From Chloroflexota bacterium (GTDB lineage Bacteria; Chloroflexota; Dormibacteria; Dormibacterales; Dormibacteraceae): a stretch of DNA of 12,032 bases. This document shows positions 1 through 8,716 of this stretch, in pieces. Numbering within the stretch: position 1 is the first letter of the stretch; the number at the start of each line of letters is the position of its first letter. The stretch lies in the NCBI GenBank assembly GCA_005880175.1, contig VBJR01000047.1:13187-25218 (forward strand), read 5' to 3'. Both the position numbers and the translations under genes were made by a program. Below the pieces are notes generated by a model, which was given only the letters and a program-made list of their open reading frames with translations, searched no databases and was not told the origin of the DNA.

Positions 1-1495
<1,495 letters not shown>

Positions 1496-1511
<16 letters not shown>

Positions 1512-3025
1512 GCCGCCCGCTCCACCTCGTCGCCCACGATATCCAGGCAGACGACCGCGGGCGCGTTCCTGGGGACCGCGGACGTCGCCGGGATGGGGTC
1601 GATGTCCGACCTGCCGTAGCGCTCGCGCAGGCCCGTCGTGAGGCCGTTGCGCAGCAGGTACGGACCGGTGTTGCCGGGCGGGACGTCCGGCAGCAGCGTG
1701 TCGGGCACGTCGGCGAACACGAGCACCGTGCCGGGCCGCGGGTTCGGCTCCAGCCGCGTCGTGTTGTCGAAGATGGCCGAGACCGTCTGGCCCGCCTCGA
1801 CCCACTGCCCGGCCCGGTGCCAGAGCGTCGGAACGCCGAGCGCGAGCCACACGGCGTACCCGGCGAGCACAGCCCCGGTCGCCAGCCGCGCCGGTCGCGT
1901 GGCGGACGTCCGGGTCCAGCCTCGCAGCGCCTGCTGGACGGCGCCGGCCAGCGCCAGCGCCAGCCCCATCTCGGGGTAGTAGAAGAAGCGGTCGGAGATA
2001 TACGGCCAGAGCCCGTACAGGAAGACGGCCAGGAACGCGAGGCACCAGGCCGCGCCGAACGCGACGACCCGCCAGTCGCGCCACCGCCAGGCCCGCAGGA
2101 GCGCGAGCGCGCCGGCGAGCACGACGAGCAGCGCCGCTCCCACGACCAGCCGGTTCGGAGTGGTGTACGCGCGGAGCAGCTCGATCAGGCGGCCGGGCCG
2201 GAGGAACAGCCGGTCCACGTACTCGACGAGCCCGAGCGCCTGGCAGCCCGGGTCGTGGCAGGCGTCGGACTCGCTCCAGAACCCGCCCCGGGACACCCGG
2301 AGGCCGAAGTAGCCCACCAGGGCGGCGGCGGTGGGGGCCAGCCGCGGCAGCCGCCGGGCGATCTCGGCCGGACGGCTCGACGCAGCGGGCACCAGCGGGC
2401 GGCCGAACAGCCCCTCGGCCACGGCCAGGACCGGCAGCAGGGCGACGCCGGCCTCGTCCGTCAGCAGCGCCAGGACGGTGAACACGAGCGACAGCCACGT
2501 CCAGCCCTCGATGTACGCGAGCACGGCCGCGACGATCGCCAGGCCGCCGAACGCGAAGTGCCCGGCCGCCCACCAGAAGATGACCTCGTGGGCGTGGATC
2601 GAGAGCAGGAACGCGGCCGCTCCGGCCAGGGCCGCCTCCATGCGCACGCCGAGCCGGAGCGCCAGCCGGTAGAGCAGGACCGCGATCCCGAGGTGGCAGA
2701 GGAACGCGACGAGGTGGTAGGCGACGGGCTGCGCGCCGAACACCTGGTACTCGAGCCAGAACAGGAGGTCGTTGAGCGGCCGGTAGAACGGGTTCAGCTG
2801 GCCCTGGGCCAGGGCGGGCAGGAACTGCGCCAGGACGCCGCCCGGCGTGGTGGACCTGATCCAGGAGACGTAGTTGAAGTCGTCGGAGACGAAGCCCGCG
2901 CCGAGGCCGGGCAGGAACGCGATGGTGCCGGCGACCACGATCGCCAGATAGGGAAAGGCCGCCAGCAGGCGCGGCCGGTCGGCCATCTTGGCCCTGGTCA
3001 GCAGGATCCCGTCGGCGATGCTCAC
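1496..3025 (-). CDS. Multi-pass membrane protein, GT-C glycosyltransferase-like
   Basis: A 509-residue integral membrane protein with about 10-11 predicted hydrophobic segments, the first at about residues 22-45. The first extracytoplasmic loop contains GFVSDDFNYV, an acidic pair in the position where GT-C enzymes (GT39/PMT and ArnT-like) carry catalytic aspartate. A PFYRPLND segment follows, recurrent in uncharacterised bacterial membrane proteins of this type. GT-C enzymes use polyprenyl-phosphate sugars as donors on the outer face of the membrane; applying that role here is inference. The last roughly 100 residues (from about 405) are mostly non-hydrophobic and end in a Cys-containing tail. 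The GTG start at 3025 has AGGA 13 bases upstream; an ATG at 2986 (AGGG, 5-base spacing) would give 496 residues. It starts 15 bases after the propeller lipoprotein stop and overlaps the GT4 gene at its 3' end. Specificity is unknown. Confidence 0.8.
1520..1526 (-). promoter_or_regulatory. Ribosome-binding site deciding a TTG start
   Basis: GGTGGAG on the minus strand lies 8 bases before the TTG at 1511 and inside the last codons of the upstream membrane-protein gene. It is the main reason to start the GT4 gene at TTG. Confidence 0.6.
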
Positions 3026-3040
3026 GGCCGAATAACGGTC

Positions 3041-4627
3041 CTACGACCCGCTCAGATACTTGACGGCGAGCAGCTCGGCCACGGACAGGTTGGGCTGCTG
3101 CACGGCCCAGGCGTAGTACGTGCTGGCGTCCGCCTTCGTCCGGCCGCTGGCGAGGAACTGCCTGCCGGGGGCCGAGGTGACGTTCTGCGCGAAGTTGTAC
3201 GGGTGGCCGCTGACCGCCAGGTCGAACGCCTGCTGCCGCGTCTTGCCGGCCGACAGCAGCTGCCTGGCCGAGGCGAACGTGCTCAGCGCCGGCTTGATGG
3301 CCTGGGCCAGGTCCACGCGCAGGTTCTCCGGGTAGAGCACGGAGCCGGCGCGCCACCAGGTGTCCACCTTGACGTACACGTAAGTGAACATCCCGGTCGC
3401 CGTGTCGATCACCTCGAGCCACTGGCTCTGCGGCGAGCCGACCACGATGGCGGAGTCGATCCGCTGCGCCCACGTTATGAACCGGATCGGGACGCGATCG
3501 TCGTCGAAGTCGAGGTGCGCGAACGTCCGCGCGGTCCGGTAGTCGAGCCCGTCGAACCCGCCGGTGAACGGGAGCGCCGGCCGCAGCCCGAGCGCCGCCA
3601 GCACGTCGACGCCGGGGATCATCGAGTACGACGTGGGCCTCGCGTCGGTGCCGTAGACCAGCGGCCGCCCTCGCCCGGTGGCCACGGCGACGCCGTACAC
3701 GACCTGCTGCTGGACGGTCCACCGGCGATCGGTGAACAGCAGCCGGCCCTTGTACGTGTCGGCGATCACGAAGCCGTTGGCCATGGACAGCGTGGCGTAC
3801 GGGTAGTCGAGGGCGTCCGCGCCCGGCCCGTTGCTGCCCACCAGGGTCTTCACCCGCAGGTTCTGGTCGAGCAGCGTGAGGCGGCCGGTCACGGCGTCGG
3901 TGACGACCACCTGGCCGCCGCCGGCATCGGCGAGGCCGATCGGGAACACGAAGCGGCCCGGCGACCAGCCGTACGAGCCGGTGGTCGTGAGCACCTTGCC
4001 GCTCGGGTCGATCTTGCTGACCGTGTGGTTGCTGGTCGAGGTGGCGTAGATGAAGCCGCTGCTCTCGGTCACGCCGCCGGCGCTCGGCATCGGCACGGAC
4101 CAGGCGAACGAGCCGTCGCCGTTGAACCGCACCACGGCGCCGCCGTCGTAGTCCGCGACGACGACCGAGCCGTCGGCCTCGGCGACCACGTTGCGGGGCG
4201 TCTTCATCTCGGGGCCGCCCTGGCGGGCGATCCGCCGGACGAGCACGAGGTTGTCGCCCTCGGGCCGCACGACCAGGACGTCGTGGCCCAGGTTGTCCGC
4301 GATGTAGAGCTGGCCGTCGCGGTAGGCGAGGCCGGCGGGCGACCACACCGAGGCCGGCGGCCGGGTCAGGCGCGTCACGTGGTAGCCCAGGTTGTCGTGC
4401 GTGAGCCGGAACACGTCGAAGTAGTCGCAGAAGAGGAACTGGTTGGCGTCGACCTGGACGATCGACTCGACGTCGGCCGCCGCGCTCGAGGGATGGAACG
4501 AGTGGAACCCGGCGGCGACGTTCAGGTGGGCGATCCCGGCCGGCCCGGCCGGCGCCGGCTTCGGCGGGCTCGAGCACGCGGCGACCGCGACCGCGGCGGC
4601 CAGGACGGCGATCAGCGTCGTGCGCAT
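3041..4627 (-). CDS. Beta-propeller (NHL-like) lipoprotein
   Basis: A 528-residue predicted lipoprotein. Residues 1-17 form a signal peptide ending in a lipobox (VAAC) with the lipidated Cys at 18, then a Pro/Ala-rich linker. Residues about 50-330 hold repeated short strand units with a D-x-G turn: AGLAYRDGQLYIADN, RNVVAEADGSVVVADY, SGFIYATSTSNHTVSKID, QVVVTDAVTGRLTLLD and GFVIADTYKGRLLF. These resemble NHL/six-bladed propeller blades. The last roughly 110 residues look helical and belong to no family I recognise. Propellers of this kind usually bind partners or ligands; no catalytic residues can be assigned. The ATG at 4627 has a strong SD, GGAGGTGA at 4637-4644, with 9-base spacing inside the preceding gene. 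Only one base separates it from the SGNH stop, so the two lipoproteins are almost certainly co-translated. A role in sensing or scaffolding surface polysaccharide is inference. Confidence 0.85.
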   Translation of the reverse strand: MRTTLIAVLAAAVAVAACSSPPKPAPAGPAGIAHLNVAAGFHSFHPSSAAADVESIVQVDANQFLFCDYFDVFRLTHDNLGYHVTRLTRPPASVWSPAGLAYRDGQLYIADNLGHDVLVVRPEGDNLVLVRRIARQGGPEMKTPRNVVAEADGSVVVADYDGGAVVRFNGDGSFAWSVPMPSAGGVTESSGFIYATSTSNHTVSKIDPSGKVLTTTGSYGWSPGRFVFPIGLADAGGGQVVVTDAVTGRLTLLDQNLRVKTLVGSNGPGADALDYPYATLSMANGFVIADTYKGRLLFTDRRWTVQQQVVYGVAVATGRGRPLVYGTDARPTSYSMIPGVDVLAALGLRPALPFTGGFDGLDYRTARTFAHLDFDDDRVPIRFITWAQRIDSAIVVGSPQSQWLEVIDTATGMFTYVYVKVDTWWRAGSVLYPENLRVDLAQAIKPALSTFASARQLLSAGKTRQQAFDLAVSGHPYNFAQNVTSAPGRQFLASGRTKADASTYYAWAVQQPNLSVAELLAVKYLSGS

Positions 4628-4628
4628 C

Positions 4629-5354
4629 TCAGGGCTTCACCTCCGCGGCGATGGCCGACGCGATTGCGTCGTGGCCGCGATCGTTGGGATGGAACGCGTC
4701 GGAGAGGCCGCGGAACGTCTCCTGGTTCGCGGGCCCCCGGTTGCTGGGGATCATGAACAGGCCCAGGAGCGGGATGAAGGGACCCGGGCAGGCGGCCTGG
4801 ATCAGCGCGTCGTAGACGTCGGGGCCCTGGCCGGTCGGACTGCGCTCGGTGGCCGACCGCCACAGCCCGAGGCACACGATCTGGGCGTGTGGCTCACGGC
4901 GCTTCACCGCGGTGATGAGCGCCCGGTACGACAGGCTGAACTCCTCCGGCGACAGCTTGACGAAGTCGTTCGTGCCGACCTCGACCACGGTGTCCGTCGC
5001 GTCTGGCTCCATCGTCTGCACGGCGGCGCGCAGCCCGTCCGCCTGCACGCCCGCGACCCCGACCCGGTCCAGGAGCGTCGCCTTCCAGCGGACGGCGAGC
5101 AGGCTCGCGAACGTGGTGTCGATCGTCGAGGCGTAGAGGCCGACCGTGAGGCTGTCGCCGATGAAGACGACGCTCTTGCCCGGCGGCCTGTGCGTGGGCG
5201 TCGGGGTCGCCGCGGCCGCCTTGGGCGGCAGGTCGATGCATCCGGTGGTGACGACGGCCACGCAGAACAGCAGGATCATCGCCACCGGCGCGAGCCTCGA
5301 CCGGCGGTGCCGCCGGTCTCCGCGCAGCGTGCCGCCCGAGAGTCGCGTGCTCAC
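4629..5354 (-). CDS. SGNH/GDSL-family hydrolase lipoprotein
   Basis: A 241-residue predicted surface lipoprotein. A basic N-terminus (residues 10-20) precedes a hydrophobic core and a lipobox TTGC with Cys 39, then a Thr/Pro linker. The SGNH blocks are in order: block I VVFIGDSLTVG with nucleophile Ser 68; a block II glycine around 99-102; block III VEVGTNDF with Asn 129; block V DAFHPNDRGH with Asp 219 and His 222. The full catalytic set is therefore present. SGNH enzymes are esterases, acetyl-hydrolases or acyltransferases. In a polysaccharide locus, O-acyl removal or transfer on the glycan is the likeliest job (inference). The GTG start at 5354 has GGGTGGA at 5361-5367, 6 bases upstream. 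An ATG at the second Met (residue 26) is possible but would shorten the signal peptide. It appears to be the first gene of the left-hand operon, divergent from an acyltransferase. Confidence 0.9.
   Translation of the reverse strand: MSTRLSGGTLRGDRRHRRSRLAPVAMILLFCVAVVTTGCIDLPPKAAAATPTPTHRPPGKSVVFIGDSLTVGLYASTIDTTFASLLAVRWKATLLDRVGVAGVQADGLRAAVQTMEPDATDTVVEVGTNDFVKLSPEEFSLSYRALITAVKRREPHAQIVCLGLWRSATERSPTGQGPDVYDALIQAACPGPFIPLLGLFMIPSNRGPANQETFRGLSDAFHPNDRGHDAIASAIAAEVKP
4637..4644 (-). promoter_or_regulatory. Strong ribosome-binding site inside the upstream gene
   Basis: GGAGGTGA on the minus strand is a near-perfect anti-16S match, 9 bases before the ATG of the propeller lipoprotein. It is embedded in the last sense codons of the SGNH gene and fixes the start of the lipoprotein. 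Confidence 0.75.
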
Positions 5355-5476
5355 TTCCCATCCACCCAGCTAGACGAGGCCACCCGGACACCGGAGTTCC
5401 CGCAGCCTGACCGTCCCCCGGCCAGCGCCACCGCAAGATGATAGCGGGCCGCCACCGGCGATAGACTGCGCCCCCG
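5355..5476. promoter_or_regulatory. Divergent promoter region between SGNH lipoprotein and acyltransferase genes
   Basis: A 122-base region between outward-facing genes must hold both promoters. On the plus strand TAGACT (5462-5467) fits the TANNNT -10 pattern only 9 bases before the acyltransferase ATG. On the minus strand TATCAT (complement of 5438-5443) is a -10 candidate for the SGNH operon. No clear TTGACA-like -35 is visible for either, so exact sites are tentative. Confidence 0.4.
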
Positions 5477-6121
5477 ATGCTTCGCGAGACGCTGCAGCGA
5501 CTGCTCCGGTCCGGCAAGGGTCCCGCGGCCTACACGGTCGCCGGCTCGTTGGACGAGCGGCTGGCGTTCCAGGTGCTCGCGGACGTGGCGCCCAGCGCCG
5601 TGCGTGGGCTCCTGCTGAAGGGCCGGCTGGGCTCGTGCCGCGGCATCGTGATCGAGGACGGCGCCGAGCTCCAGGGGCTCTCGCTGGAGGGGCTGCGGTT
5701 CGGCGACAACGTCACGATCGGGCGCGACGCGCAGATCCGGCCCAGCGGCTACTACGGGCGGGACGTAGGCGTGGGCCTGCGGGTGGGCGCCAACTCCAAC
5801 GTCGGTCCCGGCTGCTACCTCGGCGCGTCCGGCGGCATCACCATCGGCGACAACGTGCTGATGGCCCCGGCCGTGATCATCCTGTCCGAGGAGCACAACT
5901 TCGACGAGCGGGGGGTGACGATCAAGTCACAGGGCGTCCGCCACGCGCCGACGGAGATCGCCGACGACGTCTGGCTGGGCGCTCGCGCCACGGTGCTGGG
6001 CGGAACGCGCATCGGCCGGGGCGCGGTGGTGGCGGCGGGCGCGGTGGTGACGCGCGACGTGCCGCCGGGCGCGATCGTGGGCGGCGTCCCGGCCCGGGTC
6101 ATCCGCGACCGCGCGGACTAG
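5477..6121 (+). CDS. Hexapeptide-repeat O-acyltransferase (WbbJ/maltose acetyltransferase-like)
   Basis: A 214-residue left-handed parallel beta-helix acyltransferase that probably transfers an acetyl group from acetyl-CoA to a sugar hydroxyl. After a helical N-terminus (1-50), hexapeptide repeats run from about residue 57 to 207: IVIEDGAEL, LRFGDNVTIGRDAQI, LRVGANSNVGPGCYLG, ITIGDNVLMAPAVII, then IADDVWLGARATVLGGTRIGRGAVVAAGAVVTRDV. The protruding loop SEEHNFDERG contains the expected catalytic His 140. The ending DVPPGAIVGGVPARVIR is typical of this family. There is no Shine-Dalgarno before the ATG at 5477, and a -10-like TAGACT lies just upstream, so the message may be leaderless. It is the only plus-strand gene between two minus-strand operons. 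It may decorate the same glycan that the divergent SGNH enzyme could de-acylate (inference). Confidence 0.92.
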   Translation: MLRETLQRLLRSGKGPAAYTVAGSLDERLAFQVLADVAPSAVRGLLLKGRLGSCRGIVIEDGAELQGLSLEGLRFGDNVTIGRDAQIRPSGYYGRDVGVGLRVGANSNVGPGCYLGASGGITIGDNVLMAPAVIILSEEHNFDERGVTIKSQGVRHAPTEIADDVWLGARATVLGGTRIGRGAVVAAGAVVTRDVPPGAIVGGVPARVIRDRAD

Positions 6122-6247
6122 TACGCGGCGCCGTCCCGCGTTTTGGCGCCCGATGGCCCATTCAGGAGCGTCCGAATAGGGGGTTTGGCGCCAAGCCGTG
6201 CCATCCGGCCCGGGTTTCAGGGGCGGATGCGCTCGTCCTGTCCGCGC
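6122..6247. other. Convergent intergenic gap with three GGCGCC sites
   Basis: The 126 bases separate the 3' ends of the acyltransferase and the flippase. GGCGCC occurs at 6127-6132, 6145-6150 and 6187-6192; the last two lie in a TTTGGCGCC repeat, and the third is part of the palindrome TTGGCGCCAA (6185-6194). Pairs of these could form short GC hairpins, perhaps a weak bidirectional terminator, but there is no U-rich run after a long stem. No gene is visible here. Confidence 0.4.
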
Positions 6248-7424
6248 CTAGCGATCGCGGCCGCGGCCGGTCGTCAGCAGGGCCAGCCACCACGCCGCCG
6301 CGCCGGCGGCCGTGGCGGCGCCGATGCCGATCGCGGCGCCGAGGCCGCCGGCGAGGGCCGCGCCCGCCGCGCCCGCGCCCAGCAGCAGCACGGCCTGGAC
6401 CGCGTCCACCTGCAGCGAGCGGCCCGAGGCGCCCAGCGCGCGCAGGCCCACCTGGGCGCCCAGGCTCACCGCGATCGCCGTGGTCTGGACCGCGAACGAC
6501 CAGCGTGATCAGGCCCCAGGCCACCGCCGGCACGGTCGCGGCGACCGACACGAGCTGCGTGAACCGCGCGAACGCCCCGGCCGGTGAGCGCAGGGTGCGC
6601 ACGCCCTCCGGCACCGCGGCCAGCAGCAGGCCCTGGTACATCAGCGTCAGCGGGCTGAACAGGACCTGGGCGCCGCGGACCGCGCCCGCGGCGCCCAGGC
6701 CCGCGATCACGGCGATGGCCGTGGTCAGCAGCTGCGCCGCGCCCCGGATGACGAGCGCCTGCGTCATGAACCCGCCGGCGACCGCCCGCTCGGTCCGCAC
6801 CCAGGCCCGGGCGAACCGCGCGCTCGGCAGCAGCCCGGCCTGGACGCAGCCGGCGGCCGCGCCCGCGAAGCCGCCGGCCGCCCACACGACGAGGAGCGAG
6901 GCGGGGGTCGCGTTCCCGCTGACCAGCAGGGCGACGATGCCGGCGCCCTGCACGGCCGCCCACAGGGCGTCGTTGGCCGCCGCGCGCACGGGGTTGCCGA
7001 GCGCCACGAAGACGAACCGCCACGCGTCCTGGAGCAGCAGCCCGGGCAGGGCGGCGCCGAGGACCGCGAGCTGCGCGCCGAGCGAGCCGCGCACGGCGAC
7101 GGCCACCAGCAGGCAGCCGGCGCCGAGGACCGCGCCCAGGCCGAGCGCCGAGCCGGTCGCTCCCGCCACCGCGTCCCGGACCGACCACTCGCCGGACGCC
7201 GAGTGGCGCGCGGCGAACGGCTGGCCGGCGAGGCCCTGGCCGAGCCCGGTCATCACCAGGTACGTCGCCATGACGACTGCGAACGCGCCGAACTCGCCGC
7301 TGGCCGCCGCCCGCGCGACGAGGACCGTCAGCGCGAAGTTCGTGGTGCTCGACAGGACCTGGTCCACCAGGCCCCACGAGACCCGCCGGCCCATGGCGGC
7401 GACGCCGGCGCCGCGGGCCGTCAC
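6248..7424 (-). pseudogene. Wzx-like polysaccharide flippase, frameshifted near 3' end
   Basis: A multi-pass membrane protein of the oligosaccharide flippase/MATE-like superfamily, which moves undecaprenyl-linked repeat units across the membrane. It opens with MGRRVSWGLVDQVLSSTTNFALTVLVARAAASGEFGAFAVVMATY, the classic N-terminus of polysaccharide flippases, and continues with regular hydrophobic segments. The coding frame breaks close to 6497. Upstream the frame reads ...WGLITLV; downstream the sensible hydrophobic frame is FAVQTTAIAVSLGAQ... to the TAG at 6248. Removing one base restores a 391-residue protein. Without correction the frame runs to 6162 with an implausible Arg/Gly-rich tail. 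The GTG start at 7424 overlaps the Wzy-like stop by 4 bases (GTGA); an ATG at 7394 is an alternative. It may be a true mutation or a sequencing/assembly error; the intact remainder makes an error or a very recent mutation likely. Confidence 0.82.
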
Positions 7425-8716
7425 CCCCGAAGCTGGAGTCGAGGCGCTCCCCAGCAGACGACGCCCAGCAGCACCATGGTGTAGCTGACGGACTGGAGCG
7501 AGGGGTTCACGAAGCTGGCGATGACGCAGAGGACGAACAGGACCCGGCGGACCGCCAGCTGGGGGTCGGCGGCGACCGGCCGGAGCAGGTCGCGCCCGGC
7601 GCTCGCGATCAGCAGCGCCATCGCGGCCACGCCCAGCAGGCCGACGTCGATCAGCGTCTCGACCCACATGCTGTCCAGGTTCTGGAGGTTCTCCCAGCCG
7701 GCCCGGACCGGGATGGCGAACCGGTGCCCGGAGTAGTACCCGAAGCCCTCGAGGGGCCGGTGGATCCAGACCCGCAGCGCGTCGCCCCAGATGACGGTCC
7801 GGCCCTGGAGGCTGAGGAGCCAGCGCAGGTCCTGGCCGCGCGACAGCAGCGACAGCACCCGCCGGTGCTCGATGCCGGCCGCGACGACCAGCACGGCCAC
7901 CGCGGCCGCCGCCGCGATGTACAGCCGACGCCGGTCGCGCTCGGGCAGCGCCGCCAGCCACGCGAGCGCCGCGCGACCGTACAGGAGCACCACGCCCAGC
8001 GCCAGGAGCGCGGCCGCGGTGCGGGCCCGGGTCAGCACCAGCACCAGCAGGCACATGGCGACGATCGCGATGCGGACCAGCCGGTCCTGCGTCCACGCCG
8101 GCCCGACGCGCTGGGCCGCGAACAGGATGCCGGCGGCGGCGTAGAAGCCGAGCAGGTCGGCCGCGATCGCCGGCAGCTGGCCCTGGAGACGGGGGATGGT
8201 GCCCGGCCCGTCGATCGAGATCAGGACCGCGCCGGGCGCCACCGCCAGCTGGACGAGCGCCGAGACCACCACCAGGTAGACGACCAGCGCCATCGCGTCC
8301 AGCGTGCGCAGGCCGCGGCGCTCGTCGAGGCGGGCGAGGGCCATGATCGTGAGGTACGCGACGGCCAGGCTCCCGGCCTTGAGCAGCGTCGACCGGTGGC
8401 TGACCGACCACACCGTGCTCGCCACCGCGACGGCCACGAACAGCCCGCCCGCCAGCTCCGTCCGCGTCCACGGCCGCACGCGGGGCCGGGCCAGCGCCAC
8501 GCCGGCGAGGAACAGGATGACGGGGACGATGCCGCGCAGCAGCTCGATCGGCGTGAAGTCGCCCGCGAGCACCTGCTCGCGCGTGCGGACGGTGTCCACG
8601 ACGAGGGGGAAGAGGAGGCCGGCCCAGAGGACCAGCTGTGCCACCCGAGTGCGGTCCCGGACCAGCGGCGCCAGCGTCTCGAACGAGAGCGTCAGCTGGC
8701 CGGCCCGGTCGTTCAC
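7421..8716 (-). CDS. O-antigen polymerase/ligase family protein (Wzy-like)
   Basis: A 431-residue integral membrane protein with about 10-12 hydrophobic segments, such as 27-41, 60-77, 88-102, 113-127, 140-160, 215-228, 233-247, 265-281, 356-372 and 391-404. It polymerises or ligates lipid-linked glycan units on the outer face of the membrane. Family signatures are VLTRARTAAALLALGVVLLYGR (227-248), which carries the conserved Arg pair, and the large outer loop with LQGRTVIWGDALRVWIHRPLEGFGYYSG (303-330). The Wzy_C end motif follows as DSMWVETLIDVGLLG (348-362), where the usual His-Asn is Asp-Ser. The start is a GTG at 8716 overlapping the stop of the DUF1972 glycosyltransferase by 4 bases (GTGA), with GGAG about 12 bases upstream, so translational coupling is expected. 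Beside a flippase and glycosyltransferases, a Wzy polymerase role is more likely than WaaL ligase. Confidence 0.88.
   Translation of the reverse strand: MNDRAGQLTLSFETLAPLVRDRTRVAQLVLWAGLLFPLVVDTVRTREQVLAGDFTPIELLRGIVPVILFLAGVALARPRVRPWTRTELAGGLFVAVAVASTVWSVSHRSTLLKAGSLAVAYLTIMALARLDERRGLRTLDAMALVVYLVVVSALVQLAVAPGAVLISIDGPGTIPRLQGQLPAIAADLLGFYAAAGILFAAQRVGPAWTQDRLVRIAIVAMCLLVLVLTRARTAAALLALGVVLLYGRAALAWLAALPERDRRRLYIAAAAAVAVLVVAAGIEHRRVLSLLSRGQDLRWLLSLQGRTVIWGDALRVWIHRPLEGFGYYSGHRFAIPVRAGWENLQNLDSMWVETLIDVGLLGVAAMALLIASAGRDLLRPVAADPQLAVRRVLFVLCVIASFVNPSLQSVSYTMVLLGVVCWGAPRLQLRG

Noticed and set aside
1817..4756. A 979-codon plus-strand open frame antisense to the GT-C and propeller genes
   Set aside because: Composition is low-complexity and Arg/Gly/Glu/Asp/His-rich, with no domain. 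It is the mirror of real minus-strand genes.
6495..6503. Programmed ribosomal frameshifting in the flippase
   Set aside because: No slippery heptamer, in-frame stop at the site or clear downstream pseudoknot is visible. A simple indel explains it better.
5635..7488. A 617-codon plus-strand open frame across the acyltransferase 3' half and the flippase
   Set aside because: It is out of frame with the acyltransferase and antisense to the flippase, with compositional bias only.
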